A stretch of 64,000 bases of DNA from Nonomuraea montanisoli (GTDB lineage: Bacteria; Actinomycetota; Actinomycetes; Streptosporangiales; Streptosporangiaceae): contig NZ_JABWGN010000008.1 in NCBI RefSeq assembly GCF_013363975.1, positions 310,001 through 374,000 of the forward strand, given 5' to 3'. Below the pieces are notes generated by a model, which had not been told where the DNA came from, searched no databases, and was given only the letters and a program-made list of their open reading frames with translations. The translations under genes and the position numbers were made by a program. This document shows, piece after piece, positions 26,142 through 33,996 of this stretch (the stretch's first letter is position 1; each line of letters starts with the position of its first letter).

Positions 26142-26635
26142 CGGCATCGGCCCGATCCCCTCACCCCTCGACTCCCCGCAGGGCCCCGGCCCCGCCGCCG
26201 GCACCGACCTCCTCCGGTGCCGCCTCTCCACCGGCCCCGTGCCTTCCCGGTACGGCGCCTCTCCGGTCTCGCACCTCCCGACGCGTGGCACCTTCTCCGG
26301 CCACCCGCCGCCACAGGTGCGGCGCCCTCCGGAAACGGCCCCGCCCGACCTGCGCGGCCCGTACTCCGCACCACCGGCCCTGTCGCCGCCGTCCCGCCGT
26401 TCGTGACGGCTCAGTCCATCGGCCCGGCTCCGGCGACGCTCGCGGCGCGCGACCTTCCCTGGAACGGTCCCGGGTCCGGCAGGAGACGGGAGGAGGGCGT
26501 CCGGGAACGCCAGGGACGGGCCGGTGGGAGAACGGCCGGTGGGGGAACCGCCGGTGAGGGAACGGCCGCGACACCGGCACAGGGGCGGCCGAGCGCCGGA
26601 CGCCGACGCCCCGGTGCGCGGTACGCTCGCCCCTG
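26142..26635. other. 494-bp noncoding interval with hairpin and 15-bp tandem repeat
   Basis: No reading frame here has gene-like composition. CGGCACCG (26199-26206) and CGGTGCCG (26215-26222) make an 8-bp stem that may terminate the LysR gene. Three tandem 15-bp units around GGCCGGTGGGGGAAC occupy 26519-26563. A -10-like TACGCT (26622-26627) eight bases before the folP2 start suggests a leaderless promoter. Confidence 0.5.
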
Positions 26636-27559
26636 ATGAGCACTTTGCGGCTGCGCCACCGGACGTTCGGGCCGGGGGAGTACGCGGTGATGGCCGTGGT
26701 CAACCGAACGCCCGACTCGTTCTACGACAAGGGACGCACCTACGGCTTCGGCGCGGCCGTCGAGGCGGTGGACCGGGCCGTCGAGGGCGGCGCCGACATC
26801 GTGGACATCGGCGGCGTCAAGGCGGGCCCGGGCGACGAGGTGGACCCCCGCGAGGAGATCCGCCGGGTCGCCGGGCTGGTCGAGGCCGTCCGCGAACGGC
26901 ACCCCGAGCTGATCATCAGCGTCGACACGTGGCGGGCCGAGGTGGGCGACGTCGTCGCCCGGGCCGGCGCCGACCTGCTCAACGACACCTGGGGCGGCCC
27001 CGATCCGGGCCTGGCCGAGGTGGCGGCGCGGCACGGCGTCGGGCTGGTGTGCGCCCACGCGGGCCCGGCCGCCCCCCGCACCCGGCCGCACCGGGTCGCC
27101 TACGCCGACGTGGTGGCCGACGTCGTCGCCCACACGGTCTCCCTGGCGCGCGCCGCCGTGGCCGCCGGGGTGCCACGCGAGTCGATCCTCGTCGACCCGG
27201 CCCACGACTTCGGCAAGAACACCTACCACTCGCTGGAGGTCAGCCGCCGGCTCGGCGAGATGACGGCCACGGGCTGGCCGGTGCTCGTGGCGGTGTCCAA
27301 CAAGGACTTCGTGGGCGAGACGCTCGGCGGTCTGCCCGTCGAGGAGCGGCACGCCGGCACCATCGCCACCCTGGCGGTGTCGGCGCTGCTCGGGGCGCGC
27401 GTGTTCCGCGTCCACGACGCCGCCTCCGCCCGTACGGCCCTGAACGAGATCACCCGCCTCGTCCCGCCCGCCGAAGCCGGAGACGGAGACGAAGCCGGAG
27501 CCGGAGACGAGGCCGGAGCCGGACCCGGCCTCCGGAGCGGGGACCGGCCCCAGGGTTAG
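26636..27559 (+). CDS. folP2: FolP2-type dihydropteroate-synthase homologue
   Basis: 307 residues. It aligns along its length with mycobacterial FolP2: AVMAVVNRTPDSFYDKG, GGADIVDIGGVKAGPG, LIISVDTWRAEV, LLNDTWGGPDPGLAEVA, VDPAHDFGKNTYHSL and SNKDFVGETLGG. The signature reads NRTPDSFYD in place of NVTPDSFSDGG of true DHPS; mycobacterial FolP2 is reported to lack DHPS activity, so this copy should not be assumed to make dihydropteroate. The tail repeats GDEAGAG and is probably dispensable. It ends in a four-base convergent overlap with the histidine kinase gene. In mycobacteria folP2 precedes gpgS; here gpgS lies 19 kb away. Confidence 0.88.
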   Translation: MSTLRLRHRTFGPGEYAVMAVVNRTPDSFYDKGRTYGFGAAVEAVDRAVEGGADIVDIGGVKAGPGDEVDPREEIRRVAGLVEAVRERHPELIISVDTWRAEVGDVVARAGADLLNDTWGGPDPGLAEVAARHGVGLVCAHAGPAAPRTRPHRVAYADVVADVVAHTVSLARAAVAAGVPRESILVDPAHDFGKNTYHSLEVSRRLGEMTATGWPVLVAVSNKDFVGETLGGLPVEERHAGTIATLAVSALLGARVFRVHDAASARTALNEITRLVPPAEAGDGDEAGAGDEAGAGPGLRSGDRPQG

Positions 27560-28902
27560 AGGGCCGGTGGCAGGCGCACGACCGCGCGCAGCCCCGGCCC
27601 GGCGTCCTCCAGGTGGACCGTGCCGCCGTGGGCCCGCACCGTCTCCCGCACGATCGCCAGCCCCAGCCCGGCCCCGCCCTCGTCGCGGCTGCGCCCCGAG
27701 TCGAGCCGCGTGAACCGGTTGAAGACCCGCTCCCGGTCCGCCTCCGGGATGCCCGGCCCGTCGTCGGTCACCGTCAGCACCCCGTCGCGCGTCAGCGCCA
27801 CCTCCACCTTGGAGGAGGTGTGCCGGACCGCGTTGTCCACCAGGTTCGTCAGCACGCGGCTCAGGTCCAGGGCGTCGCCCCGCACCACCACCGGGTCGCA
27901 GACGGTCAGCCGCGCCTCGCCGTACCGGTCGACGGTCTGCCGCACCACCTCGTCGAGGTCGACCGGCTCGCTGCGGGCGGGCACCCCGCCGCGCTCGTCC
28001 AGCCGGGCCAGCGCGAGCAGGTCCTCGGCCAGCCGCGACAGCCGCATCGCGTCCTCCAGCACGCCCTCGGCCGTCTCCGGCCAGTCCTGGCCCTCCGGGT
28101 GGCCGAGCGCCACCTCCAGTTGCAGCCGGATGCTGGCCAGAGGGCTGCGCAGTTCGTGCGCGGCGTCGGACACCAGCGCCCGCTGCCGCTGCTCGGCCTC
28201 CTCCAGCCGGGCGAGCATGCCGTTCAGTGTGACGGCCAGCCAGTGGACCTCGTCGCGCGACTCCGGCACGGGCAGCCGCCGCGAGCGGGCCGTGTGCGTG
28301 ATCTCGGCCGCGCCCCGGCGCAGCGCCGCGATCGGCCGCAGCGTCCGCCCGATGATCACCCAGCTCGCCAGGGCCAGCACCACGACGAGCAGCGGCGTGC
28401 CGACGAGCAGCACGCGTCCCGCCGTGCCGACGCTCGTCTGGATCTCGCCCACGGGCCTGGCCGCCAGCACCGTGCGCCCGTGGTCGGCGCTGACCGCCAC
28501 CACCCGCAGCGGCCCCGGTATCGCGTACGGCCGGCCGTCCATGAAGCGGGCCGTGCCCTCGCGCAGCACCCGCGCCCGCTCGCGGGCGCCGAGCAGCGGC
28601 ACCAGCCGGTCGGTGCCGTACGTGGCGTGCGTGATGCGGCCGGAGGCGTCGATGACCTGCACGATCGTGCCGTCGTTGGTGGTGATCGGGTTGGTCAGGG
28701 TGCCCGCGTCGGCGTGCACGCGCACCGTCTGCGCCTGCTGCCACGTCGTCTCGTCGATGGTGTCGACCAGCGCCCGGTCGAGCACGTTCAGCAGCACCGA
28801 CGCCGACAGCGCGAGCGCGGCCGCTAGCACGGCGGCCGCCACGACGCTCAGCCGGAAGCGCAGCCCCTGCCGCCGCCACCACGCCAGCGGGGTGTCAGCC
28901 AC
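27556..28902 (-). CDS. Sensor histidine kinase of a two-component system
   Basis: 448 residues. Two membrane spans (about 15-37 and 147-170) bracket an extracytoplasmic sensor; a HAMP linker follows, then the HisKA box DAAHELRSPLASIRLQLEVA, the N box DNAVRHT, G1 DDGPGIPEADRERVFNRF and G2 GGAGLGLAIVRE. All catalytic boxes are intact. GTG start overlaps the response-regulator stop by eight bases. It is likely to signal envelope stress, since the regulator faces a LolA/RseB-like secreted protein and an ABC exporter. Confidence 0.93.
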   Translation of the reverse strand: MADTPLAWWRRQGLRFRLSVVAAAVLAAALALSASVLLNVLDRALVDTIDETTWQQAQTVRVHADAGTLTNPITTNDGTIVQVIDASGRITHATYGTDRLVPLLGARERARVLREGTARFMDGRPYAIPGPLRVVAVSADHGRTVLAARPVGEIQTSVGTAGRVLLVGTPLLVVVLALASWVIIGRTLRPIAALRRGAAEITHTARSRRLPVPESRDEVHWLAVTLNGMLARLEEAEQRQRALVSDAAHELRSPLASIRLQLEVALGHPEGQDWPETAEGVLEDAMRLSRLAEDLLALARLDERGGVPARSEPVDLDEVVRQTVDRYGEARLTVCDPVVVRGDALDLSRVLTNLVDNAVRHTSSKVEVALTRDGVLTVTDDGPGIPEADRERVFNRFTRLDSGRSRDEGGAGLGLAIVRETVRAHGGTVHLEDAGPGLRAVVRLPPAL

Positions 28903-29569
28903 CGTCGCCGGCCAGCCGGTAGCCCGCGCCGCGCACGGTCTGCAGGGCGTTGCGGCCGAACGGGCCGTCGAGCTTGCGGCGCAGGTAGCCGACGTACACC
29001 TCGACCACGTTGGGGTCGGTGTCGAAGGTGTCCCAGACGTGCTCCAGGATCTCCGCCTTCGACACCACCTCGTCGCGCCGGCGCATCAGGTACTCCAGCA
29101 GCGCGAACTCGCGGGGCGTCAGCTCCACCGGCGTCTCGCCGCGCAGGACCTTGCGCCGCGCCGGGTCGAGCGACAGGTCGCCGGCCGTCAGCACCGCGGG
29201 ACGCCGCCCCGCGTCGCGCCGTAGCAGCGCGCGCAGCCGCGCCACCAGCACCACGTACGAGAACGGCTTGGTCAGGTAGTCGTCGGCGCCCAGGTCGAGC
29301 CCGTCGGCCATGTCATATTCGCCGTCCTTGGCGGAGAGCATGAGGATCGGCACCCAGTTGTCCTCGGCGCGCAGCCGCTTGCACACGTTGTAGCCCGACA
29401 GGCGCGGCAGCATGATGTCCAGCACCACCACGTCGTAGTCGCCGTGCCGGGCCAGGTGCAGCCCGTCCTCGCCGTCGTGGGCGAGATCGACGGCGAACCC
29501 CTCGGCCTGCAGCCCGCGCTGCAACGCCGCCGCCATCCGCCGCTCGTCCTCGACGACCAGTACTCTCAT
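28895..29569 (-). CDS. OmpR-family response regulator
   Basis: 224 residues. Receiver domain with acidic pocket VEDE, phospho-acceptor Asp51 in DVVVLDIMLPRLSG, and Lys of DYLTKPFSYVVL; C-terminal OmpR winged helix with PVELTPREFALLEYLMRRRD and DPNVVEVYVGYLRRKLD. The ATG at 29569 is preferred because GGGAGG lies nine bases upstream; an ATG at 29578 abuts that site. Its probable binding site, paired TCTCAG repeats, is in the divergent spacer ahead of the LolA-like gene. Confidence 0.94.
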   Translation of the reverse strand: MRVLVVEDERRMAAALQRGLQAEGFAVDLAHDGEDGLHLARHGDYDVVVLDIMLPRLSGYNVCKRLRAEDNWVPILMLSAKDGEYDMADGLDLGADDYLTKPFSYVVLVARLRALLRRDAGRRPAVLTAGDLSLDPARRKVLRGETPVELTPREFALLEYLMRRRDEVVSKAEILEHVWDTFDTDPNVVEVYVGYLRRKLDGPFGRNALQTVRGAGYRLAGDGG

Positions 29570-29604
29570 GCGCCCCATCCTCCCGTGCCCGTCCTGTGAC
29601 GGAG

Positions 29605-29639
29605 CTGAGAAGCCTGAGAGCCGTCTCAGCCGGTCTCAG
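29605..29639. promoter_or_regulatory. Response-regulator binding site: two CTGAGA and two TCTCAG boxes
   Basis: CTGAGA occurs at 29605 and 29614; TCTCAG at 29624 and 29634. Each pair is a direct repeat spaced 9-10 bp, and the pairs mirror each other (GCCTGAGA with TCTCAGGC). OmpR-type regulators bind direct repeats with about one helical turn spacing. The site is 36 bp upstream of the regulator start and about 70 bp upstream of the LolA-like gene. Confidence 0.65.
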
Positions 29640-29709
29640 GCTCCTCAAAGGATGCATGACGCAGGCTGCGAACAGCGACGTGAACATCGACATACCGTTG
29701 AGGAGTGAG

Positions 29710-30948
29710 ATGCGTAGAGGCACATTCGTGAGGTGGGGAGTCCCGATCGCGGCGGCGGCCGTCATCGGGGGAGCGCTCGGCGCGGGTCCCGTCATCGCCG
29801 CCGTCAGCGGCGAGCCCGCGCTGCCGGAGCGGACGGCGCAGCAGTTGCTCGCCGACGCCGCGGCCGCGTCCCGGGGGAAGGACGGCCCGCCCCCGATGTC
29901 CGGCACCGTCCAGCAGACCGCGTCGCTCGGGCTGCCCGCCCTCCCGCAGACCGGCGGCGAGTCGCCGCTGACGCTGCTGTCGGGCTCGCACGAGATCAAG
30001 GTCTGGTACGGCTCCAGGGACCGGCTCCGCGTGGCCATGCCGACCCAGATGAACGAGACCGACCTGATCGTCAACGGCGGCCAGACCTGGTACTGGGACA
30101 GCGCGGCCAACACCGCCACCCGCGTCAAGCTGGAGGCGGGCCAGGACGGCCGGACCGCGCCCAGGCCGCACGACATGACGGCGTCCACGCCGGCGGCGAC
30201 GACCCCGCAGGCCATGGCCGAGCAGTTGCTGGCGAAGGTGGGCGAGTACAGCGTCGTCAGCGTGGCCAACACCGACAAGGTGGCGGGCCGCCCCGTCTAC
30301 CAGCTCGTCGTGGCCCCCAAGGACGAGGCCTCGCTGGTGAAGGAGGTGCGGCTCTCGCTCGACGGCGAGACGTACGTGCCGCTCCAGGTGCAGGTGTTCG
30401 CCAAGGGGTCGCCCGAGCCGGCGTTCCAGCTCGGCTTCACCCAGGTGACGTTCAGCCCGCCGGCCGACGAGAACTTCACCTTCACCCCGCCCGCCGGGGC
30501 GAAGGTCAAGGAGACCACGTTCGGCGCCGGTGACCGCACGGCCGAGCGGGAGAAGGCCGAGGAGGCGCGCAAGGCCGCCTCCGACCGGCTGGACGTCGTC
30601 GGCAAGGGCTGGACCAGCGTCGCGGTGGTCAAGCTGTCGGCGGACGACCTCAAGGCCCTGCAGACCGGCGTCCGGCCCGGCCAGGACGCCCAGGACGCCC
30701 AGGACGGCGAGGGCGCCCAGGACGGCCAGGACGGGCAGGGCCTTCAGGACCGCAAGGGGCCCGACGCCGCCGAGGTCGGCGCGATCGCCGACGGGCTGCT
30801 CAAGGCGGCCAAGCCCGTGAGCGGCACGTGGGGCTCCGGCAGGCTGATCACGACGAAGCTCGTCACCGCGCTGGTCACCGACGACGGGCGGCTGCTCGTC
30901 GGCGCCGTCACCCCGGAGGAGATCACCAAGGCGGCGGGCATCAAGTGA
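29710..30948 (+). CDS. Secreted LolA/RseB-like (DUF2092-type) protein
   Basis: 412 residues. Signal peptide MRRGTFVRWGVPIAAAAVIGGALGAGPVIAAV, then a beta-rich LolA/RseB-like domain (HEIKVWYGSRDRLRVAMPTQMNETDLIVNGGQTWYWDSAANTATRV; YQLVVAPKDEASLVKEVRLSLDG). A low-complexity Gln-Asp-Gly insertion (repeated 9-bp AGGACGCCC/AGGACGGCC units) lies near residues 322-345. I chose the ATG at 29710 with GAGGAG close upstream; ATG at 29656 is an alternative but would bury the signal. It overlaps the ABC ATPase start by four bases. It may report lipid or lipoprotein stress at the cell surface to the neighbouring kinase. Confidence 0.8.
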   Translation: MRRGTFVRWGVPIAAAAVIGGALGAGPVIAAVSGEPALPERTAQQLLADAAAASRGKDGPPPMSGTVQQTASLGLPALPQTGGESPLTLLSGSHEIKVWYGSRDRLRVAMPTQMNETDLIVNGGQTWYWDSAANTATRVKLEAGQDGRTAPRPHDMTASTPAATTPQAMAEQLLAKVGEYSVVSVANTDKVAGRPVYQLVVAPKDEASLVKEVRLSLDGETYVPLQVQVFAKGSPEPAFQLGFTQVTFSPPADENFTFTPPAGAKVKETTFGAGDRTAEREKAEEARKAASDRLDVVGKGWTSVAVVKLSADDLKALQTGVRPGQDAQDAQDGEGAQDGQDGQGLQDRKGPDAAEVGAIADGLLKAAKPVSGTWGSGRLITTKLVTALVTDDGRLLVGAVTPEEITKAAGIK

Positions 30949-31931
30949 CCGCCGTCACGCTCGACGCGGGGGCGCCCTTCGGGGCGGCCCCGCCCTCCGC
31001 CCGCCCCGCGATCGTCACGCGCGGGCTCACCAAGCGGTTCCGCGGCGGCCAGGTCGCGGTCGACGCGCTCGACCTGAGCGTGCCGCGCGGATCGGTCTAC
31101 GGGTTCCTCGGGCCGAACGGCTCCGGCAAGACCACGACCATCCGCATGCTGCTCGGCCTCGCCGCGCCCACGTCCGGGGAGCACGAGCTGCTGGGGCTGC
31201 CGCTGGGCGAGGCGTTGCCCCGGGTGGGGGCACTGGTCGAGGGGCCCGCCTTCTACCCGTACCTGTCGGGCGAGGCCAACCTGCGCCGCTTCGACGCCGC
31301 CGACCCGACCGCGCCGCCCGCCACCGTGCGGCGGCGCGTCGCCGAGGCGCTGGACCGGGTCGGCCTGACGGCCGCGGCGGGCAAGCGCTACCGCACCTAC
31401 TCGCTCGGCATGCGGCAGCGGCTGGCCATCGCCGCCGCCCTGCTCGGGCCGCGCGAACTGCTCATCCTGGACGAGCCGACGAACGGGCTCGACCCGCAGG
31501 GCACCCGCGAGGTGCGCTCCCTGGTCAAGCAGATCGCGGCCGGCGGCACCACGGTGTTCGTCTCGTCGCACCTGCTGGCCGAGGTGGAGCAGATGTGCAC
31601 GCACGCGGCCGTCATGCGGGCCGGCCGGCTCGTCGCCCAGGGGTCGATGGCCTCGCTGGGCGGCGGCCAGGTCCCGCGCGTCCGCGTGCGGACGCCCGAC
31701 ACGGCGGACGCGCTGCGCGTCCTGCGCTCGCTCGGCCTGGCGGACGTGCGCGCCGACGGCCCGGAGCCCGGGGACGGGGTGAGCGCCGAGCTGGGCGGCC
31801 ACGCGCCCGAGCGGGTGAACGCCGCCCTGGTGGGTGAGGGCGTGGCCGTGCGGGGGTTCGCGGTCGAGCGGCCGAGCCTGGAGGACGTGTTCGTCAGACT
31901 GACGGGAGAGGGATTCGATGTCGACGGCTGA
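30945..31931 (+). CDS. ABC transporter ATP-binding protein
   Basis: 328 residues. Walker A GPNGSGKTT, signature YSLGMRQRLAIAAALL, Walker B LLILDEPTNGLD and H-loop FVSSHLLAEVE are complete. A C-terminal extension with an RPSLEDVFVRLTGEGF end is typical of DrrA/CcmA-type export ATPases. GTG start overlaps the preceding stop (GTGA), and the gene overlaps the permease by 14 bases, so the three genes form one transcription unit. Confidence 0.93.
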   Translation: MTAVTLDAGAPFGAAPPSARPAIVTRGLTKRFRGGQVAVDALDLSVPRGSVYGFLGPNGSGKTTTIRMLLGLAAPTSGEHELLGLPLGEALPRVGALVEGPAFYPYLSGEANLRRFDAADPTAPPATVRRRVAEALDRVGLTAAAGKRYRTYSLGMRQRLAIAAALLGPRELLILDEPTNGLDPQGTREVRSLVKQIAAGGTTVFVSSHLLAEVEQMCTHAAVMRAGRLVAQGSMASLGGGQVPRVRVRTPDTADALRVLRSLGLADVRADGPEPGDGVSAELGGHAPERVNAALVGEGVAVRGFAVERPSLEDVFVRLTGEGFDVDG

Positions 31932-33021
31932 GACGCGCGAGACGGGCCTGCGGCGCACCCCGGGCCTCGTCCCGGTCTCCGAGACGCTGCGCACGGCCGA
32001 CCGGCCGCTCCCTCCCGGCGCGGCGGACTCCGCTCCGGCCGAGACCGGCGCAGCGACGGTGGGCGCCGGGCCGGCCGAGATCGAGGGAGCGACGGTGGGC
32101 GCCGGGCCGTCCGAGATCGGGGGAGTGGCTGCAGGCGGCGAGGCCGTGGACGTCATCGACCTCGCCGGACCCGCGCCGGCGCGCCGGTTCGGGGCGTTCT
32201 GGCGGCTGCTCGGCTCCGAGCTGGGCCTGACCTTCCGCCGCCCGCGCAACCTCGTGATGCTCGCCGTGCTGGCCAGCGTGCCCGTCATCCTCGGCGTCGC
32301 CCTGCGCCTGGTCACCGACGACATGGACGCCGAGGGGCGGGGCGGCGGGATGGGCGGCCTCGTCGCCTCCGTCGCGGGCAACAGCCTCATGCTGGCCTTC
32401 GCGTCGCTGTCGTTCCTCGTGGCGCTGCTCATGCCGGTCGCCGTGAGCGTGGTGGCGGGCGACGCGATCGCCGGCGAGGCGAGCGGCGGCACCCTGCGCT
32501 ACCTGCTGGCGGCCCCGGCCGGGCGCACCCGGCTGCTGCTGGTGAAGTACCTGAACGCGGTCGTCTTCTCCTTCGCCATCGCCGCCGTCGTGGCGGTGTC
32601 GGCCCTGGTGACGGGCATGGCGTTGTTCCCGGTCGGGCCGGTGACGCTGCTGTCGGGCACCACCGTGTCCGTGGCCGACGGGCTGCTGCGCGTCCTCATC
32701 AGCGTCGGCTACGTCGGGGCCGGGATGGCCGCGCTGGCGGCCGTGGCGCTGGCGCTGTCCACGTTCACCGAGGTGCCGATCGGGGCCATCGCGGGCACCG
32801 TGGTCCTCGTCATCGTCGCGCAGGTGCTGCGGGCCGTCCCGCAACTGGAGCCGATCAGCCCGTACCTGCTGCCGACCTGGCTGACCCGCTTCGACGGGGC
32901 GCTGCGCGACCCGGTCGACCTGGCGGCGATGCGCGACGGGCTGCTGGCGTTCGGCGCGTACATCCTGCTGTTCGGCTCGGTGGCGTGGGCGCGCTTCACC
33001 GGCAAGGACATCACGTCCTGA
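31918..33021 (+). CDS. ABC-2 type permease with long cytoplasmic N-terminus
   Basis: 367 residues. The first 85 are hydrophilic and repeat TVGAGPAEI/TVGAGPSEI, which is unusual for the family. The membrane part follows (RPRNLVMLAVLASVPVILGVAL; LVALLMPVAVSVVAGDAIAGEASGGTLRYLLAAPAGRTRLLLVKY), matching ABC-2 exporters with about six spans. With the ATPase and LolA-like protein it forms a module downstream of the two-component regulator. Substrate unknown. Confidence 0.88.
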   Translation: MSTAETRETGLRRTPGLVPVSETLRTADRPLPPGAADSAPAETGAATVGAGPAEIEGATVGAGPSEIGGVAAGGEAVDVIDLAGPAPARRFGAFWRLLGSELGLTFRRPRNLVMLAVLASVPVILGVALRLVTDDMDAEGRGGGMGGLVASVAGNSLMLAFASLSFLVALLMPVAVSVVAGDAIAGEASGGTLRYLLAAPAGRTRLLLVKYLNAVVFSFAIAAVVAVSALVTGMALFPVGPVTLLSGTTVSVADGLLRVLISVGYVGAGMAALAAVALALSTFTEVPIGAIAGTVVLVIVAQVLRAVPQLEPISPYLLPTWLTRFDGALRDPVDLAAMRDGLLAFGAYILLFGSVAWARFTGKDITS

Positions 33022-33048
33022 ACCGCCGAGGGGGACGGGACGCGCGGC

Positions 33049-33087
33049 GGGGCCGGAGAGCCTGCCCCCGCACGGCTCTCCGGCCCC
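33049..33087 (+). terminator. Terminator of the LolA-like/ABC operon, 14-bp perfect stem
   Basis: GGGGCCGGAGAGCC (33049-33062) pairs exactly with GGCTCTCCGGCCCC (33074-33087) over an 11-nt loop, 28 nt after the permease stop. No U tract. Confidence 0.8.
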
Positions 33088-33215
33088 TCGCCCGGTGTCC
33101 GCGCAGCTCGCGCACGGTCCGGGCACGAGGTGTCGATGCCCGCTGACCGTCCGTGTATGGGTCGCCCCGCCCCGATGTGGGAGACGTCACAGCGGCGAAC
33201 GGGACGTAGCCGGGT

Positions 33216-33240
33216 GTTTCCGGCGGTGTCCTCCGGATAG
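33216..33240 (+). promoter_or_regulatory. SigB-like stress promoter for the CsbD gene
   Basis: GTTTC (33216-33220), a 14-bp spacer and GGATAG (33235-33240) resemble the actinobacterial SigB-family consensus GTTT-N14-16-GGGTA. It lies 87 bp upstream of a CsbD gene, a typical member of general-stress regulons. The 305-bp gap before csbD also holds the upstream operon terminator. Confidence 0.5.
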
Positions 33241-33326
33241 AGGAAGAGCCTCGGGGACGGAGCCCGGGCGCGTACCGCCGAGGCGCCGTCTCGCGGGACC
33301 GACCAGACCTTCGGGAGGACATCGAC

Positions 33327-33521
33327 ATGGGAACGGACGACAAGATCTCCAACAAGGCGGAGGAGCTGAAGGGCCGCGCCAAGGAGAACGTCGGCGATCT
33401 CACCGACAACGAGGATCTCCAGGCGGAGGGCCGCGCGGATCAGGCGGAGGGAAGCCTGAAGCAGGCCGGTGAGAAGGTGAAGGACGCCGGCCGCAAGGTC
33501 AAGGACGCCTTCAAGAAGTGA
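33327..33521 (+). CDS. CsbD-family stress protein
   Basis: 64 residues, highly charged and hydrophilic: DDKISNKAEELKGRAKENVG, then GRADQAEGSLKQAGEKVKDA. This is the CsbD fold, a small helical protein induced by general stress in many bacteria; its biochemical role is not known. ATG start with GGGAGGA upstream. A SigB-like promoter and a very strong terminator bracket it as a single-gene unit. Confidence 0.9.
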   Translation: MGTDDKISNKAEELKGRAKENVGDLTDNEDLQAEGRADQAEGSLKQAGEKVKDAGRKVKDAFKK

Positions 33522-33601
33522 CCTGACCCGGCCGGCCCTCCGGCGGGCGACCGGCCCGGCGGACGCCTTCGCGACGTGACCGGCCTGGCACAGGCGGATG
33601 A

Positions 33602-33665
33602 CCGTGCCCGGCTCGCGCGCCGCCGATCCCCGGAAAGTGATCGGCGGCGCGGGAGCCGGGCACGG
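33602..33665. terminator. 27-bp near-perfect hairpin between CsbD and EF-hand genes
   Basis: Arms 33602-33628 and 33639-33665 pair with one mismatch over a 10-nt loop (inner part GCCGCCGATC with GATCGGCGGC; outer part CCGTGCCCGGCTC with GAGCCGGGCACGG). It lies between convergent genes and is the strongest terminator in the window. Confidence 0.85.
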
Positions 33666-33681
33666 CGCCGTCAACGCGGGG

Positions 33682-33894
33682 TCACGGCATCAGCCGGATG
33701 AACTCCTCCATCGAGAACCGCCCGTCGCCGTCCGCGTCCCCGGTGTCGCGCAGCGCGGGCATCGCCTCGGCCGGCAGCTCGGGGAAGTGCGCCCGGAACT
33801 CCGCCTCGGTGATGTAGCCGTCGCCGTCGCCGTCGAGCGAGGCGAACTCCCTCTTCAGCCGGGCCAGCCGCTCATCCGTCACGTCCTCGGACAT
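33682..33894 (-). CDS. Small EF-hand calcium-binding protein
   Basis: 70 residues with two EF-hand loops: DGDGDGYITEAEF (about 21-33) and DADGDGRFSMEEF (about 53-65). Both have the 12-residue loop with Asp at 1, 3, 5, hydrophobic at 8 and Glu at 12, so both should bind calcium. It resembles actinobacterial CabC/calerythrin-type calcium buffers but is half their length. ATG start with AAGG upstream. No signal peptide; a cytoplasmic calcium buffer or sensor is likely. Confidence 0.9.
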   Translation of the reverse strand: MSEDVTDERLARLKREFASLDGDGDGYITEAEFRAHFPELPAEAMPALRDTGDADGDGRFSMEEFIRLMP

Positions 33895-33996
33895 GGTCCA
33901 TCGCCTTTCGGTCGGGGTCCGCCTTTCCGGACAACCTAGCGACCCCGCCGCGCCGCGCCGCCACGAGGGCGGCGCGGCGGCGGGCCGGGACGGGGG

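Noticed and set aside
26161..26703. 180-codon minus-strand frame with HRPFPHRR-like repeats before folP2
   Set aside because: The repeats come from a 15-bp tandem DNA repeat; there is no ribosome site, no domain, and it overlaps the start of folP2 in antisense.
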